41,545 bases of DNA from Methanogenium sp. GTDB taxonomy: Archaea > Halobacteriota > Methanomicrobia > Methanomicrobiales > Methanomicrobiaceae. Both the position numbers and the translations under genes were made by a program. The stretch is from positions 1 to 41,545 of the forward strand of contig JAUVCV010000020.1 of assembly GCA_030595665.1 (NCBI GenBank). Reading direction: 5' to 3'. Of the stretch, positions 8,757 through 17,347 are shown in pieces; the first letter of the stretch is position 1, and every line of letters starts with the position of its first letter. The notes beneath the pieces were generated by a model. It was not told where the DNA came from. It worked only from the letters and a program-made list of their open reading frames with translations, and did no database searches.

Positions 8757-9562
8757 CCTGCAGAATTGGAAATATAACTATTGGAAAAAATGCCCCGGTA
8801 CGGCTCATGGCAGTTGTCAACGCCAGCCCGGAGTCATTCTTTTCCAAATCTTTTGTCCCTCCCGAGTCCGTATTAAGCACGGTTCGGAAATTTGCAGATG
8901 AAGGCGCTGACATAATCGACATTGGTGCGCGAAGCACAGCACCCAATTCACCCATTATTCCGGTACAGACAGAACGGGAACGGGTAACAGACATTCTAAA
9001 ACACATTGAAGGAGTGGGAATTCCCATCTCCCTTGACACCATGTACCCCGAAGTCCTGGATGCAGCACTCCGGTATGATATTGCTGCAATTAATGATATT
9101 CATGGACTTAGCAGTCCGGAATATTCCCGGATAGCCGCAGATTCAGGACTGCCGGTGATATGCATGGCCTCAGAGGCTGCCCCCGGAGATGTCAGAGGCG
9201 TGAAGGCCACAATGTCCGCCCTGACTACTGTCATTGGACGCGCAGAGAAAAACGGCATTGAAGACCTGATTCTTGATCCGGCCATAGGAAGATGGATTCC
9301 GGAACGGGAATTTGAAGATGACTGGGAACTGTGCCGTCATTTTTCTGAATTTATGGAATTAAAACGACCCCTTCTTGCAGCCGTTTCACGGAAATCATTC
9401 ATTGGTGATTTGACCGGAAGAACCACCGAGGACAGACTTGCGGGGACGCTCGCGGTAACCTGCTCTCTCATGGATAAAGGTGCTTCATTAATACGCGCAC
9501 ATGATGTCCGCGAAACCGCAGATATTATACGTGTGCACCAGAAACTCAATCAAAGGATCTGA
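8750..9562 (+). CDS. folP: Dihydropteroate synthase family protein
   Basis: 270 residues with a TIM-barrel DHPS pattern: [13 protein letters not shown] (for the usual NVTPDSF), [50 protein letters not shown] and IRAHDV. The Asn, Asp, Lys and Arg-x-His residues used for pterin and pABA binding in bacterial DHPS all have counterparts, so it is probably catalytic. The reaction would join a pterin diphosphate to a 4-aminobenzoate-type acceptor. In methanogens the product could serve folate or methanopterin; the folD-glyA context favours a C1-carrier role but does not decide between them. Overlaps folD by 7 bp and precedes cofE by 6 bp. Confidence 0.85.
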   Translation: MLTCRIGNITIGKNAPVRLMAVVNASPESFFSKSFVPPESVLSTVRKFADEGADIIDIGARSTAPNSPIIPVQTERERVTDILKHIEGVGIPISLDTMYPEVLDAALRYDIAAINDIHGLSSPEYSRIAADSGLPVICMASEAAPGDVRGVKATMSALTTVIGRAEKNGIEDLILDPAIGRWIPEREFEDDWELCRHFSEFMELKRPLLAAVSRKSFIGDLTGRTTEDRLAGTLAVTCSLMDKGASLIRAHDVRETADIIRVHQKLNQRI

Positions 9563-9568
9563 TCTCCA

Positions 9569-10351
9569 ATGAACACACAATTCAACGTAACGGGTCTAAA
9601 AACAGGTATTGTTGTACCGGGCGATGATATATCAGAGATTCTTCTGCAATCACTCATGCACACAGGTCTGACACTGAAAGACGGCGATGTCATGGTAATT
9701 GCAGAGAATGCTGTCGCAACCGCTGAAGGGGCTCTGGTCACCCTTTCAGAGAACACGCCGTCACCAGAAGCCTGCAGATATGCTGAGACCTATCAGATGG
9801 ACCCACACCTTGCAGAAGCCGTCATTCAGGAAAGTGATACAATAATCGGGGGTATTCCCGGATTCCTTCTCTGCATGAAGAACGGAACACTTCTTCCAAA
9901 TGCAGGTATTGACGGATCAAATGCTCCGCCGGGAACCGTGGTCTGCCTCCCTCGCAACTCCAACAGAAGTGCTGAGACAATACGCGCCAGAATTCAGGAA
10001 CATGCCGGATGCCGGGTAATTGTCATCATCGCAGATTCACGAACCCATGCAATGCGTCTGGGGTGCAGCGGTGTGGCAATCGGATGTGCAGGCATGCATG
10101 CAGTGACGGATGAAGTGGGTCATTGTGACCTCTTCGGACGTGAACTGACGGTAACAAAAAAAGCTATTGCAGATAATCTCGCATCAGCTGCCGAACTTGT
10201 GATGGGTGAAGCAGATGAATCAATGCCTGCAGCAGTTATTCAGGGGCTTTCACTCAGTGTCTGTGAGATATCCGGAATACCGGATATCGCAGCAGAAGAC
10301 TGCCTATTCATGGGAGCTGCGCTGAATGCCAACTCTGCCATGTTCAAGTGA
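9569..10351 (+). CDS. cofE: Coenzyme F420-0:L-glutamate ligase
   Basis: 260 residues of the CofE family, which adds glutamate to F420-0 using GTP. Recognisable parts: VVPGDDISEILLQS and LKDGDVMVIAENAVATAEG at the N-terminus, RNSNRSAETIR in the middle, then ADSRTHAMRLGCSGVAIG, CDLFGRELTVTKKAIADNLA and SAAELVMGEADESMPAAVI. It ends the glyA-folD-DHPS-cofE operon. Its 3' end overlaps the oppositely transcribed cofC by 48 bp, so two F420 genes meet tail to tail. Confidence 0.92.
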   Translation: MNTQFNVTGLKTGIVVPGDDISEILLQSLMHTGLTLKDGDVMVIAENAVATAEGALVTLSENTPSPEACRYAETYQMDPHLAEAVIQESDTIIGGIPGFLLCMKNGTLLPNAGIDGSNAPPGTVVCLPRNSNRSAETIRARIQEHAGCRVIVIIADSRTHAMRLGCSGVAIGCAGMHAVTDEVGHCDLFGRELTVTKKAIADNLASAAELVMGEADESMPAAVIQGLSLSVCEISGIPDIAAEDCLFMGAALNANSAMFK

Positions 10352-10948
10352 CAGCGTAAGCCCGATTTCCGTTAAAAATCCACGGGACCGTCCTCTTCCA
10401 TGGATTAAAATCTCAACCAGATCCTCTTTTTCATCAATATCTGTTGACATAAAAAACGAGTCAATGACCTCGTAACTCAATCCTGCATCCTCTGCAATCC
10501 TGACATGATCACAGTATGATGCACCGTAATAATCCACATGATATTCCTGTGGCTTTCTTACGTACAGAACATTTGTCCCTCCTCCACGCCCGGGTACAAT
10601 ACCAACGTCAGCAGTGCCGGCAATAAGGCGCCTCACTGCATCCGGTGTTATCAGAGGAAGATCAGACATAATAATCAGCACCGGCTTCTCCTGTTGGGAG
10701 AGATATGCATTCAGTGCCTCATTTAGTTCCCGGGTATCAACATACGTACGGACACCATGAAACTCAAACGGAACCGTAGAGAGAAGAGAGGGTGAACAGC
10801 CGGCTTCCCATAGGACAGACACGACATCTCCAAGCATGGCACGGGCAAATGCTTCCCGTTCTTCCTGATCCATCACATCGGAAAGACGGGTTTTCGGATT
10901 TACCGGTCTGAATGGAATAATTACATGAACCTGCGGGGATTCAGTCAT
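10304..10948 (-). CDS. cofC: 2-phospho-L-lactate (or PEP) guanylyltransferase
   Basis: 214 residues. Features of the CofC nucleotidyltransferase fold: VIIPFRPVNPKTRLSDVM (nucleotide loop with basic residues), VLIIMSDLPLITPDAVRRL (metal-binding aspartate), and GIVPGRGGGTNVLYVRKP with YYGASYCDHVR. It activates the lactyl or enolpyruvyl phosphate used by CofD, whose gene begins at 40811. It is the last gene of the cofG-purCSQ-FTR operon, 18 bp after the FTR-like gene. Its last 48 bp overlap cofE on the other strand. Confidence 0.92.
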   Translation of the reverse strand: MTESPQVHVIIPFRPVNPKTRLSDVMDQEEREAFARAMLGDVVSVLWEAGCSPSLLSTVPFEFHGVRTYVDTRELNEALNAYLSQQEKPVLIIMSDLPLITPDAVRRLIAGTADVGIVPGRGGGTNVLYVRKPQEYHVDYYGASYCDHVRIAEDAGLSYEVIDSFFMSTDIDEKEDLVEILIHGRGRSRGFLTEIGLTLSLEHGRVGIQRSSHE

Positions 10949-10966
10949 ACATAAAACCTAAAAAAA

Positions 10967-11269
10967 TTAATCATCACTGCCAAAGAAAAGGCGGCAGTGA
11001 CAGTATCCATCATTTTTTATTTCATCTTCGTGGTAGATACAGGGACAGATAATTTCCTTATCTTTCTCTGCATCACCTGTTCTCATACGGCATGGACAAT
11101 ATTGTTCACCAAAACGAGTGGTGTTTCGTGCAAGTCCCTTGATAACTGCTCCCAGCTGTTTCTCATTCGGATTTACCTTCCAGCCACGGGATGCGGCATA
11201 TTCCTGTGCCCATGTAAGAATAGCTTTCTGAAGGTCGGCTTCATTCTCAGAATCATTATTTTCGGTCAT
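10967..11269 (-). CDS. Ferredoxin-thioredoxin reductase catalytic-subunit-like protein
   Basis: 100 residues with the three cysteine pairs of the FTR catalytic subunit: CPC at 58-60, CPC at 75-77 and CHC at 90-92. The N-terminal helices WAQEYAASRGWKVNPNE also fit. In the family these cysteines hold a 4Fe-4S cluster beside a redox disulfide and pass electrons from ferredoxin to a thioredoxin or disulfide partner. No variable subunit is found here, as is usual for archaeal stand-alone forms. It lies 5 bp after purQ and 18 bp before cofC. The link to purine or F420 synthesis is positional only. Confidence 0.9.
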   Translation of the reverse strand: MTENNDSENEADLQKAILTWAQEYAASRGWKVNPNEKQLGAVIKGLARNTTRFGEQYCPCRMRTGDAEKDKEIICPCIYHEDEIKNDGYCHCRLFFGSDD

Positions 11270-11274
11270 TTTAC

Positions 11275-11973
11275 TCAGTAACTCCCTTCACAGCAATTAA
11301 TCATTGAATCAAAGAGCTTTTTGCCATCTTCTGAACCAAGAACAGATTCGGCCGCTCTTTCAGGATGCGGCATCATAAGAAGCACATTCTGTTTCTCACT
11401 TAAGATGCCGGTGATATTCAGCGCTGAACCGTTTGGATTGCTCTCCGGAGTACAGTTGCCTGCCGCATCGCAGAATCGGAATGCCACGTTCCCTTCATCC
11501 AGAAGGCGTTGGGGGACTCCTTCTTCTGCAACATATCGCCCTTCCTTATGTGCAATAGGAATCCGGATTATATCACCTTTCGTATACTCTGACGTAAACG
11601 GTGATGAAGCATTTTCAACTTTCAGATGCACCCACTCACAGATGAACTTTGGATATTCATTTATGGTGAATACACCCGGAATAAGACCACTTTCTGCACC
11701 TATCTGAGCACCGTTACAGATACCCAGCACAAGACCTCCCGCGGCAGCATGCTGGCAGACATCCTGCATCACCGGTGTTCTTGTCGCAATAGCACCGGCA
11801 CGGAGATAATCACCATAGGAAAATCCACCGGGAATAACTATTGCATCATATGAACGGCTAAACCCGTCTTTGTACCACACCAGATCACAGTCAACACCGC
11901 AGACATCTTCGACTACATGGTGTGCGTCCTGGTCACAGTTGCTGCCACCGAACTGCAGAACCGCGAACCTCAT
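11275..11973 (-). CDS. purQ: FGAM synthase subunit I, glutamine amidotransferase
   Basis: 232 residues of a class I amidotransferase. The oxyanion strand and nucleophile are in VLGICNGAQIG, and the His-Glu pair is in MMPHPERA near the C-terminus. The N-terminal RFAVLQFGGSNCDQDAHHV is typical of PurQ. It supplies ammonia to PurL in the fourth step of purine synthesis together with PurS. Overlaps purS by 4 bp. No purL lies in the window. Confidence 0.97.
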   Translation of the reverse strand: MRFAVLQFGGSNCDQDAHHVVEDVCGVDCDLVWYKDGFSRSYDAIVIPGGFSYGDYLRAGAIATRTPVMQDVCQHAAAGGLVLGICNGAQIGAESGLIPGVFTINEYPKFICEWVHLKVENASSPFTSEYTKGDIIRIPIAHKEGRYVAEEGVPQRLLDEGNVAFRFCDAAGNCTPESNPNGSALNITGILSEKQNVLLMMPHPERAAESVLGSEDGKKLFDSMINCCEGSY

Positions 11974-12227
11974 TTTTTAGCCTCAATCTCATACGAGTGA
12001 ATGACGGGATTTGCAAGGAGACGATCGCACATTTCAGCGGCCATAATCTTAGCCTCTTCAGGTGAATCAGTATCTATACCCACATTAAAAACCCGTGCTG
12101 TCGAAAGTGAGGCTGTTGTATACCCCAGATTTGACAATGCATGCTGAATCGCCCGTGCCTCCGGATCAAGCATACCATCCTTCAGTGAAATGGTAATTTT
12201 TACAGTAATTGTCATGTTATTTTTCAC
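11970..12227 (-). CDS. purS: FGAM synthase subunit PurS
   Basis: 85 residues with the PurS ferredoxin-like fold pattern: KITISLKDGMLDPEARAI, then ALSNLGYTTASLSTARVFNV, then the C-terminal LLANPVIHSYEIEAK. PurS bridges PurL and PurQ. It starts 3 bp after purC and overlaps purQ by ATGA, so the subunits are probably made in step. Confidence 0.95.
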   Translation of the reverse strand: MKNNMTITVKITISLKDGMLDPEARAIQHALSNLGYTTASLSTARVFNVGIDTDSPEEAKIMAAEMCDRLLANPVIHSYEIEAKK

Positions 12228-12230
12228 CCT

Positions 12231-12941
12231 TCAGTTTGTCTGCAAAATTATGTCAACAACTTTACGGTATGCCGAAAGCACATCGCCTTTTCCCTGACGA
12301 TACACATCCTTATCCAGTGATTCGCCGGTTTTTTGATCCCATAACCGCATGGAATCCATGCTTATTTCATCACCAAGACATATTGTGTCACCGGAACGAC
12401 CAAACTCAATCTTGAAATCAACCAGATCAATCCCTGCCTTTGCAAAGAAATCTTTCAGGAGTGTGTTTATTTTCAGTGTCATCTCACGGACTTCCTGCAG
12501 ACCATCAGCCGAAAGGAAACCAAGAGCGACAATGAGGTCATCGTTTATCGATGGGTCCCCGTGTTCATCACTTTTATAGTCCGTGACGATAACAGGCGGC
12601 TCAATACGCTGCCCTTCTGTGAACGGGAATTTTTTAACGATAGAACCGGCGGCCACATTACGTGCAATGACTTCAAGGGGAATCATGGTGAGTTCCCTGA
12701 CAATCATGGTTCTTTCATCTTCCATTCGGATGAAGTGTGTTGGAATCCCGTTCTTTTCAAGATATTCAAAGAAAAAAGCAGAAACACGCGCATTATATTC
12801 TCCTTTCCCTGCCAGTGTATCCTTTTTCACTCCATTGAACGCAGTAATATCATCCCGAAATACTACCCTCAGCTCCCCGGCTACATTTGTCCGGAAAACC
12901 GATTTTGCCTTTCCCTCATAGACAAGCCCGTCATCATCCAT
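12231..12941 (-). CDS. purC: SAICAR synthetase
   Basis: 236 residues of normal length. Motifs: LVYEGKAKSVFRT (ATP loop), GVKKDTLAGKGEYNA, PLEVIARNVAAGSIVKKFP, and VDFKIEFGRSGDTICLGDEI with the metal- and substrate-binding acidic residues. It joins CAIR and aspartate with ATP in purine synthesis. Overlaps the end of cofG by 8 bp. Confidence 0.97.
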   Translation of the reverse strand: MDDDGLVYEGKAKSVFRTNVAGELRVVFRDDITAFNGVKKDTLAGKGEYNARVSAFFFEYLEKNGIPTHFIRMEDERTMIVRELTMIPLEVIARNVAAGSIVKKFPFTEGQRIEPPVIVTDYKSDEHGDPSINDDLIVALGFLSADGLQEVREMTLKINTLLKDFFAKAGIDLVDFKIEFGRSGDTICLGDEISMDSMRLWDQKTGESLDKDVYRQGKGDVLSAYRKVVDIILQTN

Positions 12942-13947
12942 CTAAATCATTATCTCCAAATTCTGTTGTATTCCGTATCTCAATTATTTTTATAAGTCTT
13001 TGAATTATTTCATTCAGACGGTCATCGTACCATCCTTTGTCAACAAACCGCTGGTAGATACAAAGACGTTCTTTTAGTATATTATTTCCGACAACCGCTT
13101 TCAGGTCATCAATCTGTGGCCAGGGATGTTCCGGGTTGACATAATCAATGGTGACAGGTGAGACACCACCCAGATCATCAACACCACAGGAAATCAGATA
13201 CGTGGCATCAGCGAGGTTCGGAGGAACCTGAACCATCACATCTTCAGGAAGTATTTCCCGCGCATTGCGAATAATGCTGCACATCTCTTCTACACCCGGA
13301 TACGTTGCCGCTTCCATTGGGGTGCCTTCCTTTGGACAGAAATTCTGGATAATTACCTCCTGGATATGACCGTATCTCTTATGAATATCCCTGATTACTT
13401 CCAGTGATTCAATACGATCAGCAGGTGTTTCACCAATACCGATTAATATCCCGGTTGTAAATGGAATTTTTTGCTTCCCTGCCTCTTCCATCATACCAAT
13501 ACGAACTTCCGGGACTTTCCCGGGTGAACCGCGGTGTGCGGGAACAGTAGCTGTCGTCTCAAGCATGAGGCCCATACTCGCATTAACCTCACGCATGCGT
13601 TTCATTTCTTCTCCGTTGATAATCCCTGCATTCATATGAGGGAGCATGCCCATGGCAAGCGCTTCCTTACACATATCATAACAGTATTCAAGAAAATCAG
13701 TGTAGCCTATGTCTGAGAGATACCGGGCAAATCCCGGCACTTCATCGGGACGTTCACCAAAGGTAAACAATGCTTCGGTGCACCCCATACTGGCACTATG
13801 CTGCAAAATATCACGAACAGCATCAGGAGACATAACACATCCTGTCTGAGGTGGTTTTTTGAAACAGCAATACCCACATGAATTACTACAGACGGTAGTC
13901 AGAGGAAGAAACGCATTGCGTGAAAATGTTACCACACGCCTTTGCAT
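12934..13947 (-). CDS. cofG: FO synthase subunit 1 (radical SAM CofG)
   Basis: 337 residues from the ATG at 13947 (MQRRVVTFSRNAF); a GTG at 13965 is an alternative start. The radical SAM cluster is C-x3-C-x2-C in TTVCSNSCGYCCFKKP. Further family signatures are ALFTFGERPDE, the MLETTATVPAHRGSPGK segment and VQVPPNLADATYLISCGVDDLGG. With CofH it builds the deazaflavin FO from tyrosine and the ribityl-diaminouracil precursor. cofH is not in the window. First gene of the cofG-purCSQ-FTR-cofC cluster and 56 bp after fen. Confidence 0.94.
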   Translation of the reverse strand: MQRRVVTFSRNAFLPLTTVCSNSCGYCCFKKPPQTGCVMSPDAVRDILQHSASMGCTEALFTFGERPDEVPGFARYLSDIGYTDFLEYCYDMCKEALAMGMLPHMNAGIINGEEMKRMREVNASMGLMLETTATVPAHRGSPGKVPEVRIGMMEEAGKQKIPFTTGILIGIGETPADRIESLEVIRDIHKRYGHIQEVIIQNFCPKEGTPMEAATYPGVEEMCSIIRNAREILPEDVMVQVPPNLADATYLISCGVDDLGGVSPVTIDYVNPEHPWPQIDDLKAVVGNNILKERLCIYQRFVDKGWYDDRLNEIIQRLIKIIEIRNTTEFGDNDLDG

Positions 13948-14003
13948 GAATATACGTTTCTGCACCGAACATATTCAACCTTCGGAAAATGCAGAAAAAA
14001 AAG

Positions 14004-15005
14004 TCAGAACCACTGGTCCAGAGTCTTCTGACCGGCAGTTGTGCGCATCTTTGTAAGGACTGCATTAACACGCTCTTCTGAAAAACCATTCACTGAACAA
14101 AGCATCTCATGGACAGCGGATTCATCAGGTTTATTCCAGGAAATAGTATAGTCATCAGTCACCGGAGGCGAACGGAAAAATTCAATGACAGGCATGGGAT
14201 CAAAATCCGGGGCTTTTTCTTCAAGAGTTTCCAGAAATGCATTCTTCCGTACTATTTTCAGTGCCGTTTTTGGTCCGATTCCTTTTATTCCTGCATTAAA
14301 ATCTGTTCCGATAAGGATGCCCATTTCAATCAGATTATCCCGTGAAATGTCCAGACCTTCCAGAATCTTTGAAAGATAGAGTTTTTCCGGTTCAACCACA
14401 ATTGTTCGTCCCCGAAATCGCCGTTTACCACTGACGGCCAGATTTCTCACAAGAACCGGCACCCCAAATAACAGTGAGTCATAATCCTGGGAAACGGAAA
14501 AATCCAGATCACCCTTCTGCACCATATAGGCTGCCTGTGCCTCACCTTCACTGGGAGCATCTACAAATGGAATGCCCATTTTACTCAGAAGTTCCTTTGA
14601 ACTGGACATCACCCATTCATCAACACGGGTGGAAGCGCGCGCCTGTTTATAAGACTCTTCAATATCACCCACTGCCCTGGCTTTTTTCCATGCAGTGCCC
14701 GCTTTATCACGCAATTCGCGCCTTTTTGCAATCGTTGAAGATTTCAGGTCAGGTGGTTTCCCATCAAAAACATAGACCGGCCGGAGTCCATACTCAAGAA
14801 AACGGGCAGTCCTGAAAAAGAGTCCGGATAGGTGAGAGGTAACGTTCCCTTCACTGTTCATAAGAGGAGTCCCATCCTGTTGTCTGATAATGGTCAAAAA
14901 CTGGTATAACGCATTATTTCCATCAATCACTGCAGTACCGGAAAGTGAATTCCACCCAACCGGCACTTTATAATCTGTCAGAACTTCCCGTAATGAAACG
15001 CCCAT
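14004..15005 (-). CDS. fen: Flap endonuclease 1
   Basis: 333 residues from ATG 15005 (MGVSLREVLTDY); the longer TTG start is unlikely. Catalytic acidic residues appear in AVIDGNNALYQF, VYVFDGKPPDLK, PSEGEAQAAYM, SQDYDSLLFG and GTDFNAGIKGIGPKTAL (helix-hairpin-helix region). The very C-terminus, QKTLDQWF, is a PCNA-interacting PIP box. It removes 5' flaps in Okazaki-fragment maturation and repair. It stands 56 bp upstream of cofG and may be co-transcribed with it. Confidence 0.97.
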   Translation of the reverse strand: MGVSLREVLTDYKVPVGWNSLSGTAVIDGNNALYQFLTIIRQQDGTPLMNSEGNVTSHLSGLFFRTARFLEYGLRPVYVFDGKPPDLKSSTIAKRRELRDKAGTAWKKARAVGDIEESYKQARASTRVDEWVMSSSKELLSKMGIPFVDAPSEGEAQAAYMVQKGDLDFSVSQDYDSLLFGVPVLVRNLAVSGKRRFRGRTIVVEPEKLYLSKILEGLDISRDNLIEMGILIGTDFNAGIKGIGPKTALKIVRKNAFLETLEEKAPDFDPMPVIEFFRSPPVTDDYTISWNKPDESAVHEMLCSVNGFSEERVNAVLTKMRTTAGQKTLDQWF

Positions 15006-15031
15006 AAATATCAAAATAATATATGTTTTTT

Positions 15032-15400
15032 CTAACGGTATACTCTGCGGGAGAGTTCACTGACAATCTGATGAACTTCTGTGATCATGGTGTCGCATTT
15101 ATTGCATACCATCAGATTCAGTTCATCAAGATTCATGCGCATCGTTCGTTCTCTCGCGACGACGTTATGATCAAGGTTTCTAATCTTTGCCCCCAAAGAC
15201 AGAAACAGCCCCCCCAGTGATGCCATCATCAGCGTTGCTGCAACAGCAAGTATCAGATCCTGCCATACCCGCAGGATCAGAACCAAAGTCGATATGATAA
15301 GAACAATCGCCAGTATGATATCAACAATAGATTCCTGAATATCCATAATATGTGGTATCTGCACGGCAGTAATTAAATTACCTATATCGATTTTGAACAT
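15032..15400 (-). CDS. Small membrane protein of unknown function
   Basis: Not recognised. 122 residues. After an N-terminal stretch of about 22 residues come two hydrophobic segments (about 25-43, IVDIILAIVLIISTLVLIL, and about 48-70, LILAVAATLMMASLGGLFL) that should form a membrane hairpin. A soluble C-terminus of about 50 charged residues follows, with a C-x2-C (VCNKCDTM). An internal ATG (15346, MDIQESI) is an alternative start. It lies between fen and the divergent presenilin-like gene, sharing the promoter region with the latter, so a membrane role beside that protease is possible but unproven. Confidence 0.65.
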   Translation of the reverse strand: MFKIDIGNLITAVQIPHIMDIQESIVDIILAIVLIISTLVLILRVWQDLILAVAATLMMASLGGLFLSLGAKIRNLDHNVVARERTMRMNLDELNLMVCNKCDTMITEVHQIVSELSRRVYR

Positions 15401-15439
15401 AATCCGTTCAAAACGGCAGATCTGATTGGTTTTTCAAAT

Positions 15440-15452
15440 ACTCTTTATAACT
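15440..15452. promoter_or_regulatory. TATA element between divergent membrane-protein genes
   Basis: tttataac at 15444-15451 lies about 30 nt before the presenilin-like ATG (15478), so that message is probably leaderless. Its complement, gttataaa, is suitably placed for a minus-strand start near 15420, ahead of the small membrane-protein gene. Confidence 0.5.
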
Positions 15453-15477
15453 AATCAGGGTAAATATTCCCTCATCA

Positions 15478-16389
15478 ATGAATACAAGACAAATTACTCC
15501 CTTCATCGGAATGGGAATTCTGATGGTTGCCGTACAGCTTGTTTCCCTCTTCCTCACGCCCCTGATGCTTGGCGCGGGATATGAAGCATTTGAAAATCCT
15601 GAATCCGCGGCAAATCCTATATACTTTATTGTCATCCTTCTCATATTCACGGCCATTCTCCTCTGGCTCATCAAACGCGGGAAGGAATTGGTAATAAAGG
15701 CTATTATCGGATTTTCAATACTCTTTATCTTTGGATACATCTACAGCGCAATCTTTTTCTTTGCCATGGGAAACACCCTCATTGCATGGTCACTCACCAT
15801 CATTGCCACGGTCATCTCAGGAGGACTCCTCTATGCCTACCCTGAATGGTATGTCATTGACATTCTTGGTGTTCTGATATCCGGAGGTGCTGCAGCAATA
15901 TTTGGAATATCCCTGGGGATTCTTCCGGTGATAATTCTTCTGACATTCCTTGCTGTCTACGATGCAATTTCGGTATACCGTACAAAACATATGGTTGATC
16001 TTGCTGAAAGTGTCATCAATATGAAAACGCCGATTCTGGTTGTGGTACCAAAATCACTCAATTATTCATACATAAAGGAAGGAATGGCAATAAAAGAGAA
16101 AAAAGAAGACAGGGGGGCGTATATTATGGGAATGGGTGATCTCATAATGCCGAATATCCTGGTCGTTTCTTCTTTTGTATTTTTAACCGGCGCACCTGCC
16201 GTATTTGGCATCACACTACCAACCATCGGTGCCATGGCAGGAACCGTCATCGGTCTGGCAGCCCTGTTATGGTTTGTTTCAGGAGGGAAACCTCAGGCGG
16301 GTCTCCCCCTGCTAAATGGGGGAGCAATCGTCGGATTTATTCTTCTATGTGCATTAACGGGGAGCTGGAGCTGGGTTCCCGGTATGTAA
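15478..16389 (+). CDS. Presenilin-like intramembrane aspartyl protease (A22 family)
   Basis: 303 residues, about nine hydrophobic segments. The two catalytic aspartates are D162 in FLAVYDAISVY (YD motif) and D221 in MGMGDLIMPN (GxGD motif). The third conserved site, the PAL loop, appears as GLPLLNGGA. Length and aspartate positions almost equal those known for the structurally solved presenilin homologue of Methanoculleus marisnigri (D162/D220). The enzyme would cut transmembrane helices of other proteins inside the membrane; the natural archaeal substrates are unknown. It is alone on its strand. The 3' end overlaps the convergent GTPase gene by 53 bp. Confidence 0.93.
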   Translation: MNTRQITPFIGMGILMVAVQLVSLFLTPLMLGAGYEAFENPESAANPIYFIVILLIFTAILLWLIKRGKELVIKAIIGFSILFIFGYIYSAIFFFAMGNTLIAWSLTIIATVISGGLLYAYPEWYVIDILGVLISGGAAAIFGISLGILPVIILLTFLAVYDAISVYRTKHMVDLAESVINMKTPILVVVPKSLNYSYIKEGMAIKEKKEDRGAYIMGMGDLIMPNILVVSSFVFLTGAPAVFGITLPTIGAMAGTVIGLAALLWFVSGGKPQAGLPLLNGGAIVGFILLCALTGSWSWVPGM

Positions 16390-17299
16390 GGAGGAGATCT
16401 AAAATCTCTTCTATACCTTCACCAGACGTTGATGACATATTGTAATATCCATCAAGTGTTTTCAGGTCTGATTTGTTCACCACAACTTCAATAGGCACGT
16501 CATCAAGTATCCGCCGGAGTTCTTCAAGGAGGTTCAGCTGTTCTGTGATCGGGTATCCGCATGCCTCACTCGCATCGATAATAAAAAGGATCACATTCGC
16601 TACATTTGATATCGCAGAGAGTGCCTGATGCTCAATATAATTCCGTTCATGAGCCGGCCGGTCAAGAATACCCGGAGTGTCAACAATCTGAATTCGTTCT
16701 CTTCCTATCTGGCAATGACCAAGCACAATCTGTTTTGTCGTAAACGCATACTCTGCCACCTCAGGTTCAGCAGATGATACATGCCGTATAAACGAAGATT
16801 TGCCCACATTCGGGAATCCTGCAACAACAATGGTAAAATCATCCCTGATATCAGGAAGCTTTCTCAGGGTGTTCCTCGCTTCATTGAGGAAATGGAGTTC
16901 ATCATCAATCTGGTGAATAACTGAGGCAATGCGTGCTGTTCCCTGTTTCCGGACATCTAATGAGTCCTCTGCTCTGCGAATCTTCCATGCGTATTCATTC
17001 CCCAGTGTCATTACCTGATTAGCGGCCCATGATAATGCACCAAGAGAGCGCCGCATTTTATCAATTCCAAAGAGGAGATCCGTCATTTCCTGATAAAATA
17101 CCGGAAGGTTCTCAATTGTCGGAAACTGTTTTACCATGAAGATGAGTTTATCGCTCAGTGATTTTGATGCTGAACGAATAAATTCTTCATCTCCACGCTT
17201 CTTGTTTCTTTTCTCATGTTTGGCTACAGCAGGTTTCCGGAATGCCCGGTCAAGGAGTTCATCTGCAGTTAGTATTGTCGGTATATTCTCATATTCCAT
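16337..17299 (-). CDS. NOG1-like GTPase
   Basis: 320 residues. A helical N-terminal domain of about 160 residues precedes a G domain: G1 GFPNVGKSSF, a switch I threonine in YAFTTKQ, G3 DTPGILDRP and G4 NKSD. This layout fits the archaeal NOG1/Obg-related family, implicated in large ribosomal subunit assembly. The C-terminus is short. Divergent from the HTH-CBS regulator and convergent with the protease gene (53-bp tail overlap). Confidence 0.88.
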   Translation of the reverse strand: MEYENIPTILTADELLDRAFRKPAVAKHEKRNKKRGDEEFIRSASKSLSDKLIFMVKQFPTIENLPVFYQEMTDLLFGIDKMRRSLGALSWAANQVMTLGNEYAWKIRRAEDSLDVRKQGTARIASVIHQIDDELHFLNEARNTLRKLPDIRDDFTIVVAGFPNVGKSSFIRHVSSAEPEVAEYAFTTKQIVLGHCQIGRERIQIVDTPGILDRPAHERNYIEHQALSAISNVANVILFIIDASEACGYPITEQLNLLEELRRILDDVPIEVVVNKSDLKTLDGYYNMSSTSGEGIEEILDLLLTYREPSSSSPLMHIEE

Positions 17300-17347
17300 C
17301 TGTTGTACAACCCACTATTATTAGCAATTAAGAAGCAATTAATTAAT

